This document shows positions 8,147 to 17,747 of a DNA stretch of 64,000 bases, one piece after another. The position numbers were made by a program, and so were the translations under genes. The notes beneath the pieces were generated by a model that saw nothing but the letters and a program-made list of their open reading frames with translations, was not told the DNA's origin and ran no database searches. This stretch comes from JBHENN01 sp046262015. GTDB lineage: Bacteria > Actinomycetota > CADDZG01 > WHSQ01. How positions within the stretch are numbered: position 1 is the first letter of the stretch; every line of letters starts with the position of its first letter. The stretch is from contig JBHENN010000023.1 in assembly GCA_046262015.1 (NCBI GenBank), forward strand, positions 1-64,000, in the 5' to 3' direction.

Positions 8147-9387
8147 GGCTCGTCGTCCTCACCCCCCACTTCACTCCGGACGTGGCGCCGACCGGCGTGG
8201 TCGTCGCGCGAATCGTGGACGAGCTTGCACAGCGCGGTCATCGCATCGACGTCGTGACCTCGCTCCCCTGGTACCGCGACCACAGTGTCGAGGAAGGCTT
8301 CGGCGGCCGTCTGGTGAGGTACGAGGATGCACCGTGGGGTCGCATCACGCGCATCCACCCGCTCCCCACCGCGAACAAGCGCAAGATCCTGCGGCGCGCC
8401 GCGTCGTTCGTGGGTTTCAGCACGCTGGCCGCGGTCCTGGGGGCGCGTGGGCCAACCGTGGACGGGGTCCTGGCCGTGTCACCGCCGCTCACGCTGGGGC
8501 TGGCCGGCGCCGCCGTAGCGCGGGCGCGAGGCGCACCGTTCGTGTTCAACGTGCAAGACGTCTACCCCGATGTGGCGATCGAGCTCGGGATGCTGACCGG
8601 CCGCGCCCCAACGGCGGCCGCGCGCTGGCTCGAGCTGCGGTGTTACGCGCTCGCGGACGCGGTGACGGTCCTGTCCGGGGACCTGAAGGAGAACCTCGAC
8701 GCGAAGATCGGCGCCCCGGGCAAGACGAGGGTCATCCCGAACTTCGTCGACGTCGACCGGATACGCCCGGCGCCCAAGGACAATGCCTACCGGCGCGCGC
8801 ACGCGCTCACCGGAAAGACGGTGGTCATGTACGCCGGGAACGTCGGTCTGTCCCAGGCGCTTGACCCCGTGCTCGACGCAGCCGCCGCGCTCGCCCACGA
8901 CCCCGCCATCGTGTTCGTCGTCAACGGCCACGGCGCCCAGCGCGCCGCCCTCGAGCGGAAGGCCCGCGGTCTCGGGAACGTGCGGTTCGTCGACCTCCAG
9001 CCGGCCGAGGACCTGCCACAGGTGCTTGCCGCCGCCGACATCCATCTCGTGCCCCTGAGACGCGGGCTCGCCCGGGCCAGCGTGCCTTCCAAGACCTATT
9101 CGATCCTCGCCGCCGGCCGGCCCGTCATCGCGAGCGTGGACGCGGGCAGCGAGGTCGCACGGCTCGTGGAGAGAGCGGGGGCGGGCATCGCCGTCCCCCC
9201 CGAGGACCCCGAAGCGTTGACCAAGACGATCGCACGCCTCGCCGCGGATCCCCACGAGCTCGAGACCCTGGGCGCCGCGGGGCGCCGCTTCGTCGAGACG
9301 TGGGCCTCACCAGCTGCGGTGGCGCTGGCCTACGAGACGCTGTTCGAGGAGCTGGCCTCGCGAGACGGTGCGAGCGGGTCCCGCTAA
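8143..9387 (+). CDS. Glycosyltransferase, WbuB-like GT4
   Basis: 414 residues starting at a GTG that overlaps the previous stop. The N-terminus (LTPHFTPDVAPTGVVVARI), the central NVQDVYPDVAIELG and the C-terminal SVPSKTYSILAAGRPVIAS are characteristic of WbuB-type transferases of O-antigen and capsule loci, which are predicted to use amino- or deoxy-sugar donors. It should act at the cytoplasmic membrane face. It also overlaps the following membrane-protein gene by 20 bp, so these three genes form one tight operon. Confidence 0.85.
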   Translation: MRLVVLTPHFTPDVAPTGVVVARIVDELAQRGHRIDVVTSLPWYRDHSVEEGFGGRLVRYEDAPWGRITRIHPLPTANKRKILRRAASFVGFSTLAAVLGARGPTVDGVLAVSPPLTLGLAGAAVARARGAPFVFNVQDVYPDVAIELGMLTGRAPTAAARWLELRCYALADAVTVLSGDLKENLDAKIGAPGKTRVIPNFVDVDRIRPAPKDNAYRRAHALTGKTVVMYAGNVGLSQALDPVLDAAAALAHDPAIVFVVNGHGAQRAALERKARGLGNVRFVDLQPAEDLPQVLAAADIHLVPLRRGLARASVPSKTYSILAAGRPVIASVDAGSEVARLVERAGAGIAVPPEDPEALTKTIARLAADPHELETLGAAGRRFVETWASPAAVALAYETLFEELASRDGASGSR

Positions 9388-11659
9388 GGGGTCGTTGGCG
9401 CGCGGCGCGCTCGCTCTAGCCGGCCCCCTGCTGATCGTCGCCGCGGTCGCGGTGGTGCTGCACGACTTCCTCTTCGGCGGCTACATCTCGTCGCAGAACC
9501 CGGATCTCGAGACGGTCTTCATGCTGAACCACTGCTTCCTCGGCCGCAGCCTCGCCGCGGGACAGATCCCGGGATGGAACCCCTACGTCATGGCCGGCAC
9601 GCCGTTCATCCCCGATCCCCAGTCGGGGTGGATGTACCTGCCGGCGATGGCGCTCTACACCGCGTTCTCGTGCGACGTCGCCATCCGACTCTTCGTCGTG
9701 CTGCAACCGATGCTCGCGGGCGTCGCTCTCTACTGGTTCCTGCGTCACGAAGAGGTCTCGCGTCCGGCGGCCACGGTGGGAGGGCTCGCTCTTGCCCTCG
9801 TCGTCTGCGCGTCCAAGATCGCGGTGAACCTGCCGTTCTCGGACGCACTCGCGTGGTCGGCCGTCCTTCTCGCGGTCGGGGCGCGCTACCTGACCGCCGG
9901 TGAGTGGTCGCGACGGATCGCGTGGGGTCTCGCGGCAGCCATCGCGTGGGGACAGCTCGCGGCAGCGCACCTGAGCCACGGCTTCGTCATGGGGAGTGCG
10001 GCACTTCTGACCTACGCGGTCGTACGCTGCCGGCGCGAGATGCAGGAAGGGAGGCTGTCCGGACCACTTCTCGGAGGACTCGCAGCGGGACTTGTGGCCG
10101 CGTTCGTGGGGCTCAACCTCGCTCATCTCCTGCCGATCGCGGAATACATCCCCCGGAGCAGCTACGGGCTCGGCTACGGCGGGATGGCCGAGGCTGCCGC
10201 GCGGTTGGCCGGTGATGGCGCACCGGACCTGGCGATCTACCGGGCGACCGAACCGGTGTGGATCCTCCGCCTCGCGACCGCTCCCGGCGCGTACCTCGGC
10301 GCGGCCTGCTTGGCGCTCGCGGGAGCGGGACTGTGGGCGCGCCGGACCCGGCCCCTGGCGGTGGGGTTCGGCGTCTACACGCTCGTGTTCTACGTGGCGG
10401 GGCTGCGGGGTGTCGTCGCGCCGGTCGCTCGTCTGCTCGGGGACGGGCGGGTGAGCGACTTCTACACCCACAGCCCCGGACGGTTCGCCTACGCGGTCCT
10501 GCTCGGCCTGGCGGTCCTGGCAGGTCTGGGCGTCGAGGCGTGGCGCGAGGCCGCCGGTCCCGCCAGACGGCTTGCGATGGTCGCGCCGGGAGCGTTGGTG
10601 TGGGGGGCAGGCCCGCTGCTGGCGGGTGCCTTCCCCAGCCGACTGGCATTGCTCGCGGCGGGAGCCGTCGCAGGCGCGCTGGTGCTGACCGCGGCCGTGC
10701 GACGGCCGCGGCTTCTCGCCGTCCTGCCGGGGCTCCTGGCGGTCGAGCTGACCGCCGGGGCCCTCGTGGGCCAGGCCGCCCCGTCGCTCGCCAAGAGCGG
10801 CCTCGAGACCCCGGGGACGGAGTGGATGCCCCTGAAGCGGCTCACCGAGCCCGCCGTCGACGCCGCCGCTTACGTTCGCGGCGGGGCGATCGAACGCAGG
10901 CTCGAGGCTAGCGACGGCCGTGCGATCGCCCTGGAGACGGGGCTGGTGCCCGCGTTCCGGCCCGTGTTCTCGAAGGTGGAGATGGCTCAAGGCTACAACC
11001 CCGTGCAGCTGGCGAGGTACTGGACGTACTTCCGGGCCCTGCCGGCAGGCCAGCCGCGCTACAACATGTCGGTCTTCATCGCCCCGCCTATGCCCGCAAC
11101 GCGCGACCTCTTGCAGATCGGGTCGGTGTACTCGGCGGGCCGAAAGGGCGCGACGTTCGCAGATGCGACGGAGGACGTCGTCGCCCCGCGTGCCAGCTTT
11201 CACCAGACGTGGACCGTCGCGCCGGACGAGCAGGGCGCGCTGGACGCGGTCACCAACCCCGGCTTCGATCCCGGCCGACAGGTCGTGCTCGAGGCGGACC
11301 CCCGCATCGAGCAAGGGTCGAACGACGGGAACGCCGTCGCGTTGGTGTACCGGCAAGCGCACACCCAGCGCGCCGAGATCGACATCGAGTCTCCGGCGGG
11401 CGGCATGGTGCTGGTGCGCAACGCGTTCGACCGCCACTGGCACGCGGCGGTGGACGGCGCCGAACGCCCCGTGGTGGTCGCCGACCACTTCCTCCAGGCA
11501 GTGGCCGTACCTCCGGGACGTCACACGCTGGTGCTGTGGTACGACGACCCGTGGATCGGCTACGGGCTCGCCGGGTCGGGCCTGTCGTTAGGGATGCTCG
11601 GCGGCGCGTGGCTCTACGCGCGGCACAAGGAAGCGGCGATCAGTCGCCCGACTCCCTGA
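9368..11659 (+). CDS. Large YfhO-like polytopic membrane protein
   Basis: 763 residues from a GTG inside the end of the upstream gene. It has a dozen or so hydrophobic segments in the first two thirds, a first-loop QNPDLETVFMLNHCF and PGWNPYVMAGTPFIPDPQ (typical of YfhO/GT-C-like proteins), then a soluble C-terminal domain of about 200 residues and a final membrane segment. YfhO proteins in Gram-positives are implicated in glycosylation of lipoteichoic acid and other envelope polymers using lipid-linked sugars. This one presumably finishes the glycan made by the two coupled glycosyltransferases. Its 3' end overlaps the convergent phosphoesterase gene by 20 bp. Confidence 0.75.
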   Translation: MRAGPAKGSLARGALALAGPLLIVAAVAVVLHDFLFGGYISSQNPDLETVFMLNHCFLGRSLAAGQIPGWNPYVMAGTPFIPDPQSGWMYLPAMALYTAFSCDVAIRLFVVLQPMLAGVALYWFLRHEEVSRPAATVGGLALALVVCASKIAVNLPFSDALAWSAVLLAVGARYLTAGEWSRRIAWGLAAAIAWGQLAAAHLSHGFVMGSAALLTYAVVRCRREMQEGRLSGPLLGGLAAGLVAAFVGLNLAHLLPIAEYIPRSSYGLGYGGMAEAAARLAGDGAPDLAIYRATEPVWILRLATAPGAYLGAACLALAGAGLWARRTRPLAVGFGVYTLVFYVAGLRGVVAPVARLLGDGRVSDFYTHSPGRFAYAVLLGLAVLAGLGVEAWREAAGPARRLAMVAPGALVWGAGPLLAGAFPSRLALLAAGAVAGALVLTAAVRRPRLLAVLPGLLAVELTAGALVGQAAPSLAKSGLETPGTEWMPLKRLTEPAVDAAAYVRGGAIERRLEASDGRAIALETGLVPAFRPVFSKVEMAQGYNPVQLARYWTYFRALPAGQPRYNMSVFIAPPMPATRDLLQIGSVYSAGRKGATFADATEDVVAPRASFHQTWTVAPDEQGALDAVTNPGFDPGRQVVLEADPRIEQGSNDGNAVALVYRQAHTQRAEIDIESPAGGMVLVRNAFDRHWHAAVDGAERPVVVADHFLQAVAVPPGRHTLVLWYDDPWIGYGLAGSGLSLGMLGGAWLYARHKEAAISRPTP

Positions 11660-13109
11660 ACGCATCCGAGCCGTGCTTCCGGTAGGCCAGCGCCGTCTCT
11701 TCGGGCAGGTCGCAGTCGCGCTCGGAGAGGACGAGCTTGCGCTTCTCCGGGTCGATGTCGCGTGAAAAGTCGAACGCGTTCAGCATGTCGTTCGCGCCGC
11801 AATCCCTGTCGGTCATGCACCCGACGCCGTGGACCTGCTCTATGAAACGCACGACCGACGAGAACTCGTACTCCGTGCTGTCCACGAAGCCCTTCTTGGC
11901 ATACGGGGAGATGATCAGGAACGGCACCCGCGGGCCGAGTCCCATGATGTCCACGTGGGGGGGAGGGACGTGGTCGTAGAAACCGCCGAAGTCGTCCCAC
12001 AGCAGGAAGATCACCGTGTCCTTCCAGTACTTCGACTCCATGATCGAGTTCACGACCTTGACCGTCCAGTTCTCACCCATGCACACGCTCGTATTGAAGG
12101 GATGCTCGTTCAGTCCCGGCCCGGGAACGACCCACGACACCTCGGCGAGATGCTCGTTGGCGATATCCGGAAGCAGGTCCTCTTCAGGCGTTATCTCGTT
12201 CCCCCAGTGGTCCGAGAAACGCATGTGGCGGATCGCGAGGAGCGCGTTCATCCACGATCCTTTGTCGGCGTAGTAGTGCCACGACACCCCGACCTCGTCG
12301 AGCAGGTCGGGAAGGACCTTGAAGTCGAAGCACGGCCACACCCGTTCCCAGAACGACGTGTAGATCCTGTTGTTGTTGCGCTCCTCGGCGTCCATGACCA
12401 GCTTGGTCTCCCGCTTCGTGAGGTCCCGGAAACGCGCCACGGTCTCGGCCGCATCGTCGCAATAGCCCCCGTGATCACCACGGCCCTTCCCCTTCTTGTT
12501 GTCGACGACCTGATTAGCCTGCGCGCCGACGGTGTAGAGGTGGGCGGGGAAGGTCGGTCCGTACATCGACGAGAACATGCGGTCGCCGAGCACGAAGTTG
12601 TCGGCGTAGCTCCAGTAGTTCGGCAACCCGTTCCGGGTGAACGACGTGTAGCCATCCATCGAGTCACCGGACAGCACGAGGTCGAACTGGTCCATGCGCC
12701 CCCCGTTGACGGCCTTGACCCCGCTCTCGAACCCGTGCCCGAGGTCGTGCCCCAGCACGTCCTTCGCAGGCTTCAGCGGGACGACCTCGCCCGTCGAGAT
12801 CGTCCCGGTAGTGGCTCCGTCGCCGCGTGGGTAGCGCCCGAAGTAGTTGTCGTAGGTGCGGTTCTCCTTGATGATGAACACGATGTGCTTGATCGGGTTG
12901 TCCGGCCCGAATCCCGGCTCGTAACGCGGTTCCGCGACCGCCCGGCGCGCCCGTGGGGGTCCCGACCCGAAGGAGTCCTCGGCGGGCTCGTCGTTCTTCA
13001 CGCGCATCAGCGCGGCGCCGCCGAGGGCGGCGAGGGTCAGCACGCCGGCCAGTGCGAACGCCAACGGACGGACCTGGCCACCGCGCGCGCGGCGCGCGCG
13101 ATCACTCAC
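11640..13109 (-). CDS. Membrane-anchored phosphoesterase (phospholipase C / acid phosphatase family)
   Basis: 489 residues. A single N-terminal hydrophobic segment (about residues 16-36) after a basic stretch indicates a signal anchor. The family signature KHIVFIIKENRTYDNYFG follows at about 69-86, with later family blocks around GPTFPAHLYTVGAQ and FLLWDDFGGFYDHVPPP. Bacterial members hydrolyse phosphatidylcholine, phosphoinositides or phosphomonoesters outside the cell; the substrate here is unknown. The GTG at 13109 lies 16 bp after the end of the upstream secreted EEP-domain gene, so the two may be co-transcribed. Confidence 0.85.
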   Translation of the reverse strand: MSDRARRARGGQVRPLAFALAGVLTLAALGGAALMRVKNDEPAEDSFGSGPPRARRAVAEPRYEPGFGPDNPIKHIVFIIKENRTYDNYFGRYPRGDGATTGTISTGEVVPLKPAKDVLGHDLGHGFESGVKAVNGGRMDQFDLVLSGDSMDGYTSFTRNGLPNYWSYADNFVLGDRMFSSMYGPTFPAHLYTVGAQANQVVDNKKGKGRGDHGGYCDDAAETVARFRDLTKRETKLVMDAEERNNNRIYTSFWERVWPCFDFKVLPDLLDEVGVSWHYYADKGSWMNALLAIRHMRFSDHWGNEITPEEDLLPDIANEHLAEVSWVVPGPGLNEHPFNTSVCMGENWTVKVVNSIMESKYWKDTVIFLLWDDFGGFYDHVPPPHVDIMGLGPRVPFLIISPYAKKGFVDSTEYEFSSVVRFIEQVHGVGCMTDRDCGANDMLNAFDFSRDIDPEKRKLVLSERDCDLPEETALAYRKHGSDAFRESGD

Positions 13110-13125
13110 CTAGCCCGCAACCCAC

Positions 13126-14730
13126 TCAGCGCGCCCGGCGCGGCGCGGTCGTGAAACGCCACGAGAACCACGCGCTTCGGTTGCCGAGCGCGTCCGTGAC
13201 GGTCCGCACCGTAGCCTTGTAGGTCTCACCCGGACGGAGCGCTCGGTTGGGGTCGAGCTCGAGCACGCGACGTCCGATCTGCTCGACCCGCCCGGCGACG
13301 GCCGTGCCGCCCACCCTTGCGAGGACGACCGTCCCCGGTCCCACGCTCTCGGGCGCCACCCGTTCATCGAAGTGGACCTCGATCGAGGCGTCGACATCGA
13401 CCCCGCGCGCGTCGCGTCGTGGCACGACGAAGCTCACGCGCGGCCCCTCGGCATCGGCGGTCGCGACGGCCGCGGCCGACTCCAGACCTTGCGCGCCGTC
13501 TGCGCCGGTAGCCGCCACCGCATAGCGGTAGGTCACCCCGTGGCGACCGCCGACGTCGTCGAAGGTGGTCACTTCGCTCGTGACCACGGCGATCTGCTTG
13601 TACGCGTTGTCGCCGGCGGCACGATATAGGACGTAGCCGGCGGCGCCCTCGACCGGCGCCCACGACAGGTGGATCACCCCCTCGGCATCCGGGGCGGCTG
13701 TAGGCGGCGCAGGCTGCGGAGGACCAGAGATGACGAACCGGCCCCACACGAACCGGTGATCGGAGTACTTGAAGTTCTCCTCGCTCTTGAGCCCGGGCTC
13801 GGGGCCCGCCCAGCCGGGATGGTCGGCGTGAGCCTCCGCCACGAGCGCGCTCCCCGCGAACAGGTAGTCGATCCGCCCCCGCCGGACCCGGGGGAACCCG
13901 TCGCATCCCGCGGACAGCCCGTAGCGTTCGTGGGTCCACTCGTCGACCATCGACACGCCCGCGGCCCGGTTGGTCACCCGGACGGCGTCGGCGTAGGCGG
14001 GACCCCCGTCCGCCGGCGCGGTCAGGGCGAGCCACCACGGCAGGGCCTCGGACCGCTCGTCGGGATCGCATTCGAGCTGCTCGGTGACCGGCCTCTTGTT
14101 GAAGTCGCCCGCGAGGATCGTCGGCACGACGGCCCCCGCGAGCTGCAGCCGCAGCGCCTGGACGTTCTGGTACAGACAGCCGCGGGTGCTGCGGTCGGGG
14201 TAGTTCCTGGAGAAGTGCACGCCGGCGACCGTGAACGGCTGGTTCGTGGCCACTTCGGTGAAGTGGGCGATCGGATACTGGTGCGTATCCGGCAGGCACA
14301 CGTCGTTCCACACGACCACCTCGCCCTGGGGGGCGACCGTCGCCGAGTTGTAGACGAACCCCGCCTGCAGGTCCTCGGGCCCGAACACCTCGTATTGCCG
14401 GGAGAACCTCTGGCGCATCAGGTGTTTGAAGATCTCGAGGTTCGAAGGCCTCATCTCCTGGACGACCACGACGTCGGGCGCCGTGACCGCGCCGGCCCCG
14501 CCGCCGTCGAACGCGGGGATCCTGCGGCGGAGCGCGCGCACCAGCTCGAACAATGCGGTGAAGCGCTCGAGCCCGAGCACGGCCCATTGCTTGGCATTGA
14601 CGGACACCGCGGTGATCTGCCCGGGGGGCGAGACCTTCTCGGGAGGCGGGGCCGCGCCGGCGATCCCCGGGGGCAGCGCGAGCGCGGCCACGAGTGCCAG
14701 AGCGGCGGCCCGCGCGGGCAGTCGTCCCAT
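13126..14730 (-). CDS. Secreted endonuclease/exonuclease/phosphatase-fold protein with FN3 and Ig-like C-terminal domains
   Basis: 534 residues from the second of two adjacent ATGs (14730; the first is 14733), chosen because a TAGGGT -10 box sits exactly 7 nt upstream of it. A signal peptide (MGRLPARAAALALV core, cleavage near IAGAA) precedes an EEP catalytic domain: VVVQEMR supplies the catalytic Glu, LAGDFNKRP the Asp/Asn pair and YSDHRFV the final Asp-His. After about residue 330 come an FN3-like domain (HLSWAPVEGAAGYVLYR) and a Big_5-type Ig-like domain (PRRDARGVDVDASIEVHFDE). It may be an extracellular DNase or phosphatase. Confidence 0.82.
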   Translation of the reverse strand: MGRLPARAAALALVAALALPPGIAGAAPPPEKVSPPGQITAVSVNAKQWAVLGLERFTALFELVRALRRRIPAFDGGGAGAVTAPDVVVVQEMRPSNLEIFKHLMRQRFSRQYEVFGPEDLQAGFVYNSATVAPQGEVVVWNDVCLPDTHQYPIAHFTEVATNQPFTVAGVHFSRNYPDRSTRGCLYQNVQALRLQLAGAVVPTILAGDFNKRPVTEQLECDPDERSEALPWWLALTAPADGGPAYADAVRVTNRAAGVSMVDEWTHERYGLSAGCDGFPRVRRGRIDYLFAGSALVAEAHADHPGWAGPEPGLKSEENFKYSDHRFVWGRFVISGPPQPAPPTAAPDAEGVIHLSWAPVEGAAGYVLYRAAGDNAYKQIAVVTSEVTTFDDVGGRHGVTYRYAVAATGADGAQGLESAAAVATADAEGPRVSFVVPRRDARGVDVDASIEVHFDERVAPESVGPGTVVLARVGGTAVAGRVEQIGRRVLELDPNRALRPGETYKATVRTVTDALGNRSAWFSWRFTTAPRRAR

Positions 14731-14737
14731 CATCGGG

Positions 14738-14743
14738 ACCCTA
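14738..14743 (-). promoter_or_regulatory. -10 box TAGGGT before the EEP-domain gene
   Basis: Read leftwards, TAGGGT is 7 nt before the ATG at 14730 and 4 nt before the ATG at 14733. The spacing supports a leaderless start at 14730. Confidence 0.4.
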
Positions 14744-14800
14744 CGACAGCCTTCGAGCGATCCCCGACATCCCGCCGGCGTCGCCCGGGACCCGGCCCGG

Positions 14801-16261
14801 CTACGGCCGGCACGCCGCCGGCACGTCCCGCGGAGCGGGGATGTCGAGCGGACGGAGCTGCACCAGCCGCTTGATCGCGAGGCGCTCCGAGCCCACGATG
14901 ATCGCGACGTCGACCCCACGCGGCGTCTTGCCTTCCTCGAACCGGGCGGTGGGAAGCACCGCCGCGATCAGCTCCGCCTTGGGACGAGCCTCGGCCCGGA
15001 AGCGGATCACCGACTCCTCGAAGTCGAACGACGTGGCGTTCCCGACATCGACCACCTCGACCCCGTCGTCGTCGAGCGCCGGGTCCGGTCCCGTCGCTCG
15101 CTGCAGCCGCTCGGCGGCCTCCGCGGCGACGCCTTCTTCCGAGGTTCCGTTGTACACACCCACCGCGATCGTGGACGGGGCGAGGTCGGGGACCCCATCG
15201 AACCGTGCCGGCGACTGGTTCGCGGCGAGTGCCTCGAACAGCAACGTCATGGCGGACCGGTCGGGTCGCACGATGCTGAGCGGGTCGCCCGACGGCAGCT
15301 CGATCTCGGACGCGCCGAGGTTCGGGACGGTGTAGGCCTCGTAGTGCTCCGGGTCGAAAGACCGCATCTTGCCGAGGAGGTCCCGGAGATCGGGGATGCT
15401 GGTGCCCTTGTCCAGCGCCAGGTTTCGGGCCGCGACGTCGGCGAGACGGTTCAGGCGATCCGGGCGGAACAGCGTCGAGCTCGAGGTCACCTTGTCGATC
15501 GCGGCGGCGAGGAACTTCTGTTGGTTCACGATCCGGTCGAAGTCGCCGCCCTCGAAGACCTTGCGACTCCGGACGAAGCGCAACGCGCCTTCGCCATCGA
15601 AGTGCACCATCCCCACTTCATCGGGGGCGACCTCGATCCCCGTCTGAGGGTCGAAGGGGATCGGCTCGGGGATGCACACGTCCACACCACCGATCGCGTC
15701 CACGACAGCGCGGAAGCCGGCGATGTTCACCTGGGCATAGCGGTGGATCGTGAGACCGGTTACGCCTTCGACCGTCTCTATCAGATGGCGGTTCCCCATC
15801 TCGAGCGCCGAGTTGATCTTGCCCCTCCCGCCCCCGGGCATCGGCACGTACAGGTCACGGGGGAACTGGACCATCGTGATGTCTTCGCTCGCCGGATCGA
15901 CGTGCGCCAAGATCAGCGTGTCGGCGCGCTCGTCGTCCTCGCCGGTGTCGGCCGCGCCGAGGTCGTGCTGCTCCTCCTCGGTGAGCCCGGCGCGCGAGTC
16001 CGACCCCACCAGCAACGCATTGAACGCGGTTTGCTCCGCCGGCCGCGGCAGGATGCCGGGGCCGCGGCCGTGGATCTTGGTCATCGTGTCGCGGTACTTC
16101 CACAGTCCGTAACCGCCGGTAGCGAGCAGGAGAACGGCCACCCCGAGAGCGATCCACCTCCAGCGCCGGCGTAGGCGTGGGCGTGTGCGTACGCTTCGGA
16201 ACACCCCGTCGTAGCCGCGGGCCGCGAGGGACGAGCCGGTCTTCCTGAATAGGTTGCGCAT
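14801..16261 (-). CDS. LytR-CpsA-Psr (LCP) family cell-wall glycopolymer ligase with LytR_C domain
   Basis: 486 residues: a basic cytoplasmic tail with one membrane segment (about 36-54), an extracytoplasmic LCP domain and a C-terminal LytR_C domain. The LCP core shows LLVGSDSRAG, ADTLILAHVDP, MVQFPRDLYVPMPG with the essential Arg/Asp region, KINSALEMG, and ALRFVRSRK..GGDFDRIVNQQKFL (Arg residues that bind the pyrophosphate). LytR_C begins near IAVGVYNGTSEEGVA. LCP enzymes transfer undecaprenyl-linked glycopolymers to peptidoglycan, which fits the polymer genes on either side. A CATAAT hexamer lies 9 nt upstream of the ATG. Confidence 0.9.
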   Translation of the reverse strand: MRNLFRKTGSSLAARGYDGVFRSVRTRPRLRRRWRWIALGVAVLLLATGGYGLWKYRDTMTKIHGRGPGILPRPAEQTAFNALLVGSDSRAGLTEEEQHDLGAADTGEDDERADTLILAHVDPASEDITMVQFPRDLYVPMPGGGRGKINSALEMGNRHLIETVEGVTGLTIHRYAQVNIAGFRAVVDAIGGVDVCIPEPIPFDPQTGIEVAPDEVGMVHFDGEGALRFVRSRKVFEGGDFDRIVNQQKFLAAAIDKVTSSSTLFRPDRLNRLADVAARNLALDKGTSIPDLRDLLGKMRSFDPEHYEAYTVPNLGASEIELPSGDPLSIVRPDRSAMTLLFEALAANQSPARFDGVPDLAPSTIAVGVYNGTSEEGVAAEAAERLQRATGPDPALDDDGVEVVDVGNATSFDFEESVIRFRAEARPKAELIAAVLPTARFEEGKTPRGVDVAIIVGSERLAIKRLVQLRPLDIPAPRDVPAACRP

Positions 16262-16331
16262 CAGACCTCGATTATGGGCGGCGCAGCCTGCTACGCGGCC
16301 GCTACCACGCGGCTCGGGAGGACCGACCCGC

Positions 16332-17744
16332 CTAGGTCCGCCCTGGAACCCCCGGCTCGGTCATCGGGAAGACGTCCAGCACCCTGTCCAGCTCGTCCTC
16401 GGACATCACGCCTTGCTCGAGCGCGACCTCACGGATGCTCTTGCGCTCGACGTGCGCGGCCTTGGCCAGCCGAGCCGCGGCCTCGTAACCGATGTAGTCC
16501 GTCAGCGCGGTCACCAGCATCAGCGAACGCTCCATCAGCATCCGGTTGCGCTCCTCGTCCGCCATGATCCCGGCGACGCAGCGTTCGGTGAACGCGTTCA
16601 CGGCGTTGCGCAGGATCGTCATGCCGAACAACAGGTTGAAGGCGAACGAGGGCCAGAACACGTTGAGGTCGAGCTGGCCGTTGTGCGCGGCGAGCGAGCA
16701 GACCTCGTCGAAGCCGATCACCTGGAAGCAGACCATGTTCATCATCTCGGCCATCGACGGGTTCACCTTGCCCGGCATGATCGACGAGCCCGGTTGGACC
16801 GGAGGCAGGACGATCTCTCCGATCGCGGTGCGCGGGCCGGACGACAACAACCGGATGTCCGAGGCGATGCGTGAGATCTCGACCGCGGCGTTGCGCACCG
16901 CGCTCGAGAGGTGCGCCATGTCGGCCCCGGACTGGGTGAGGCGGAAGAAGTTCTCCCCCCGGCGCACCTCGAAACCCGTCAAGGCTGCGAGATGGCGCAC
17001 GACGGCGTCGACGTACGCCGGTTCGGCGTTGATGCCCGTTCCCGCGGCGGTGGCGCCGAGGTTGAGCTCCCCCAGGGCCGAGCCGGCGTCGCGTACGCGC
17101 GCGGCCGCCTTCTCGATCGCGGCCGCGTAGCCGGAGAACTCCTGTCCCAGACGTATCGGGACCGCATCCTGCAGATGGGTGCGTGCCGACTTGAGGACGC
17201 GGTCGAACTCGGCCGCCTTGGCGTCGAGGGCGGCCCCGAGACCGTCCAGCGCCTCGAGCAAGCCGGGGAGGAGCCGTAGCGCGCCGAGGCGGACCGCGGT
17301 CGGGTTGGTGTCGTTCGACGACTGCGCCATGTTGACGTGATCGTTCGGATGGACCCGCCGGTCCTCGCCCAGCAACTGAGACGCTCGGTTCGCCAGGACC
17401 TCGTTCACGTTCATGTTGTGCGAGGTCCCCGCCCCGGCCTGCCACGGGTCGATGACGAAGTGGTCGTCCAGCCCTCCGGCGAGAGCTTCGTCGGCGGCCT
17501 CGACGATCGCCTCGCCGAGGTCCTTGGCGAGGCGTCCCGTCTCCATGTTCGCGAGGGCGGCCGCCTTCTTGATCATGACCATGCCCCACACGTAGTCCTG
17601 CTGGGGAGGCAACCCCGAGATGGCGAAGTTCGCGCGCGCCCTCTGGGTCTGGGCGCCGTAGAGGGCGCCCGCGGGGACCGGCACCTCGCCGAGGGTGTCC
17701 CGTTCGGTCCGGTGGTCGGTCATCGGGACGGCGTCATCATCCAT
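16332..17744 (-). CDS. Aspartate ammonia-lyase / class II fumarase family enzyme
   Basis: 470 residues, the normal length for the family. The signature loop GSSIMPGKVNPSMAEMMN, the catalytic-region SSNDTNPTAVRLG, and HLQDAVPIRLGQEFSGY are all present. Several blocks (LGATAAGTGIN, DIRLLSSGPR, ERKSIREVALEQGVM) look more like aspartase than FumC, whereas PGKVNP is fumarase-like. Both are therefore possible: Asp to fumarate plus ammonia, or fumarate hydration. It sits in a leftward operon 3 bp after a DUF2007-like gene and downstream of an acyl-CoA dehydrogenase. Confidence 0.85.
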   Translation of the reverse strand: MDDDAVPMTDHRTERDTLGEVPVPAGALYGAQTQRARANFAISGLPPQQDYVWGMVMIKKAAALANMETGRLAKDLGEAIVEAADEALAGGLDDHFVIDPWQAGAGTSHNMNVNEVLANRASQLLGEDRRVHPNDHVNMAQSSNDTNPTAVRLGALRLLPGLLEALDGLGAALDAKAAEFDRVLKSARTHLQDAVPIRLGQEFSGYAAAIEKAAARVRDAGSALGELNLGATAAGTGINAEPAYVDAVVRHLAALTGFEVRRGENFFRLTQSGADMAHLSSAVRNAAVEISRIASDIRLLSSGPRTAIGEIVLPPVQPGSSIMPGKVNPSMAEMMNMVCFQVIGFDEVCSLAAHNGQLDLNVFWPSFAFNLLFGMTILRNAVNAFTERCVAGIMADEERNRMLMERSLMLVTALTDYIGYEAAARLAKAAHVERKSIREVALEQGVMSEDELDRVLDVFPMTEPGVPGRT

Positions 17745-17747
17745 CGC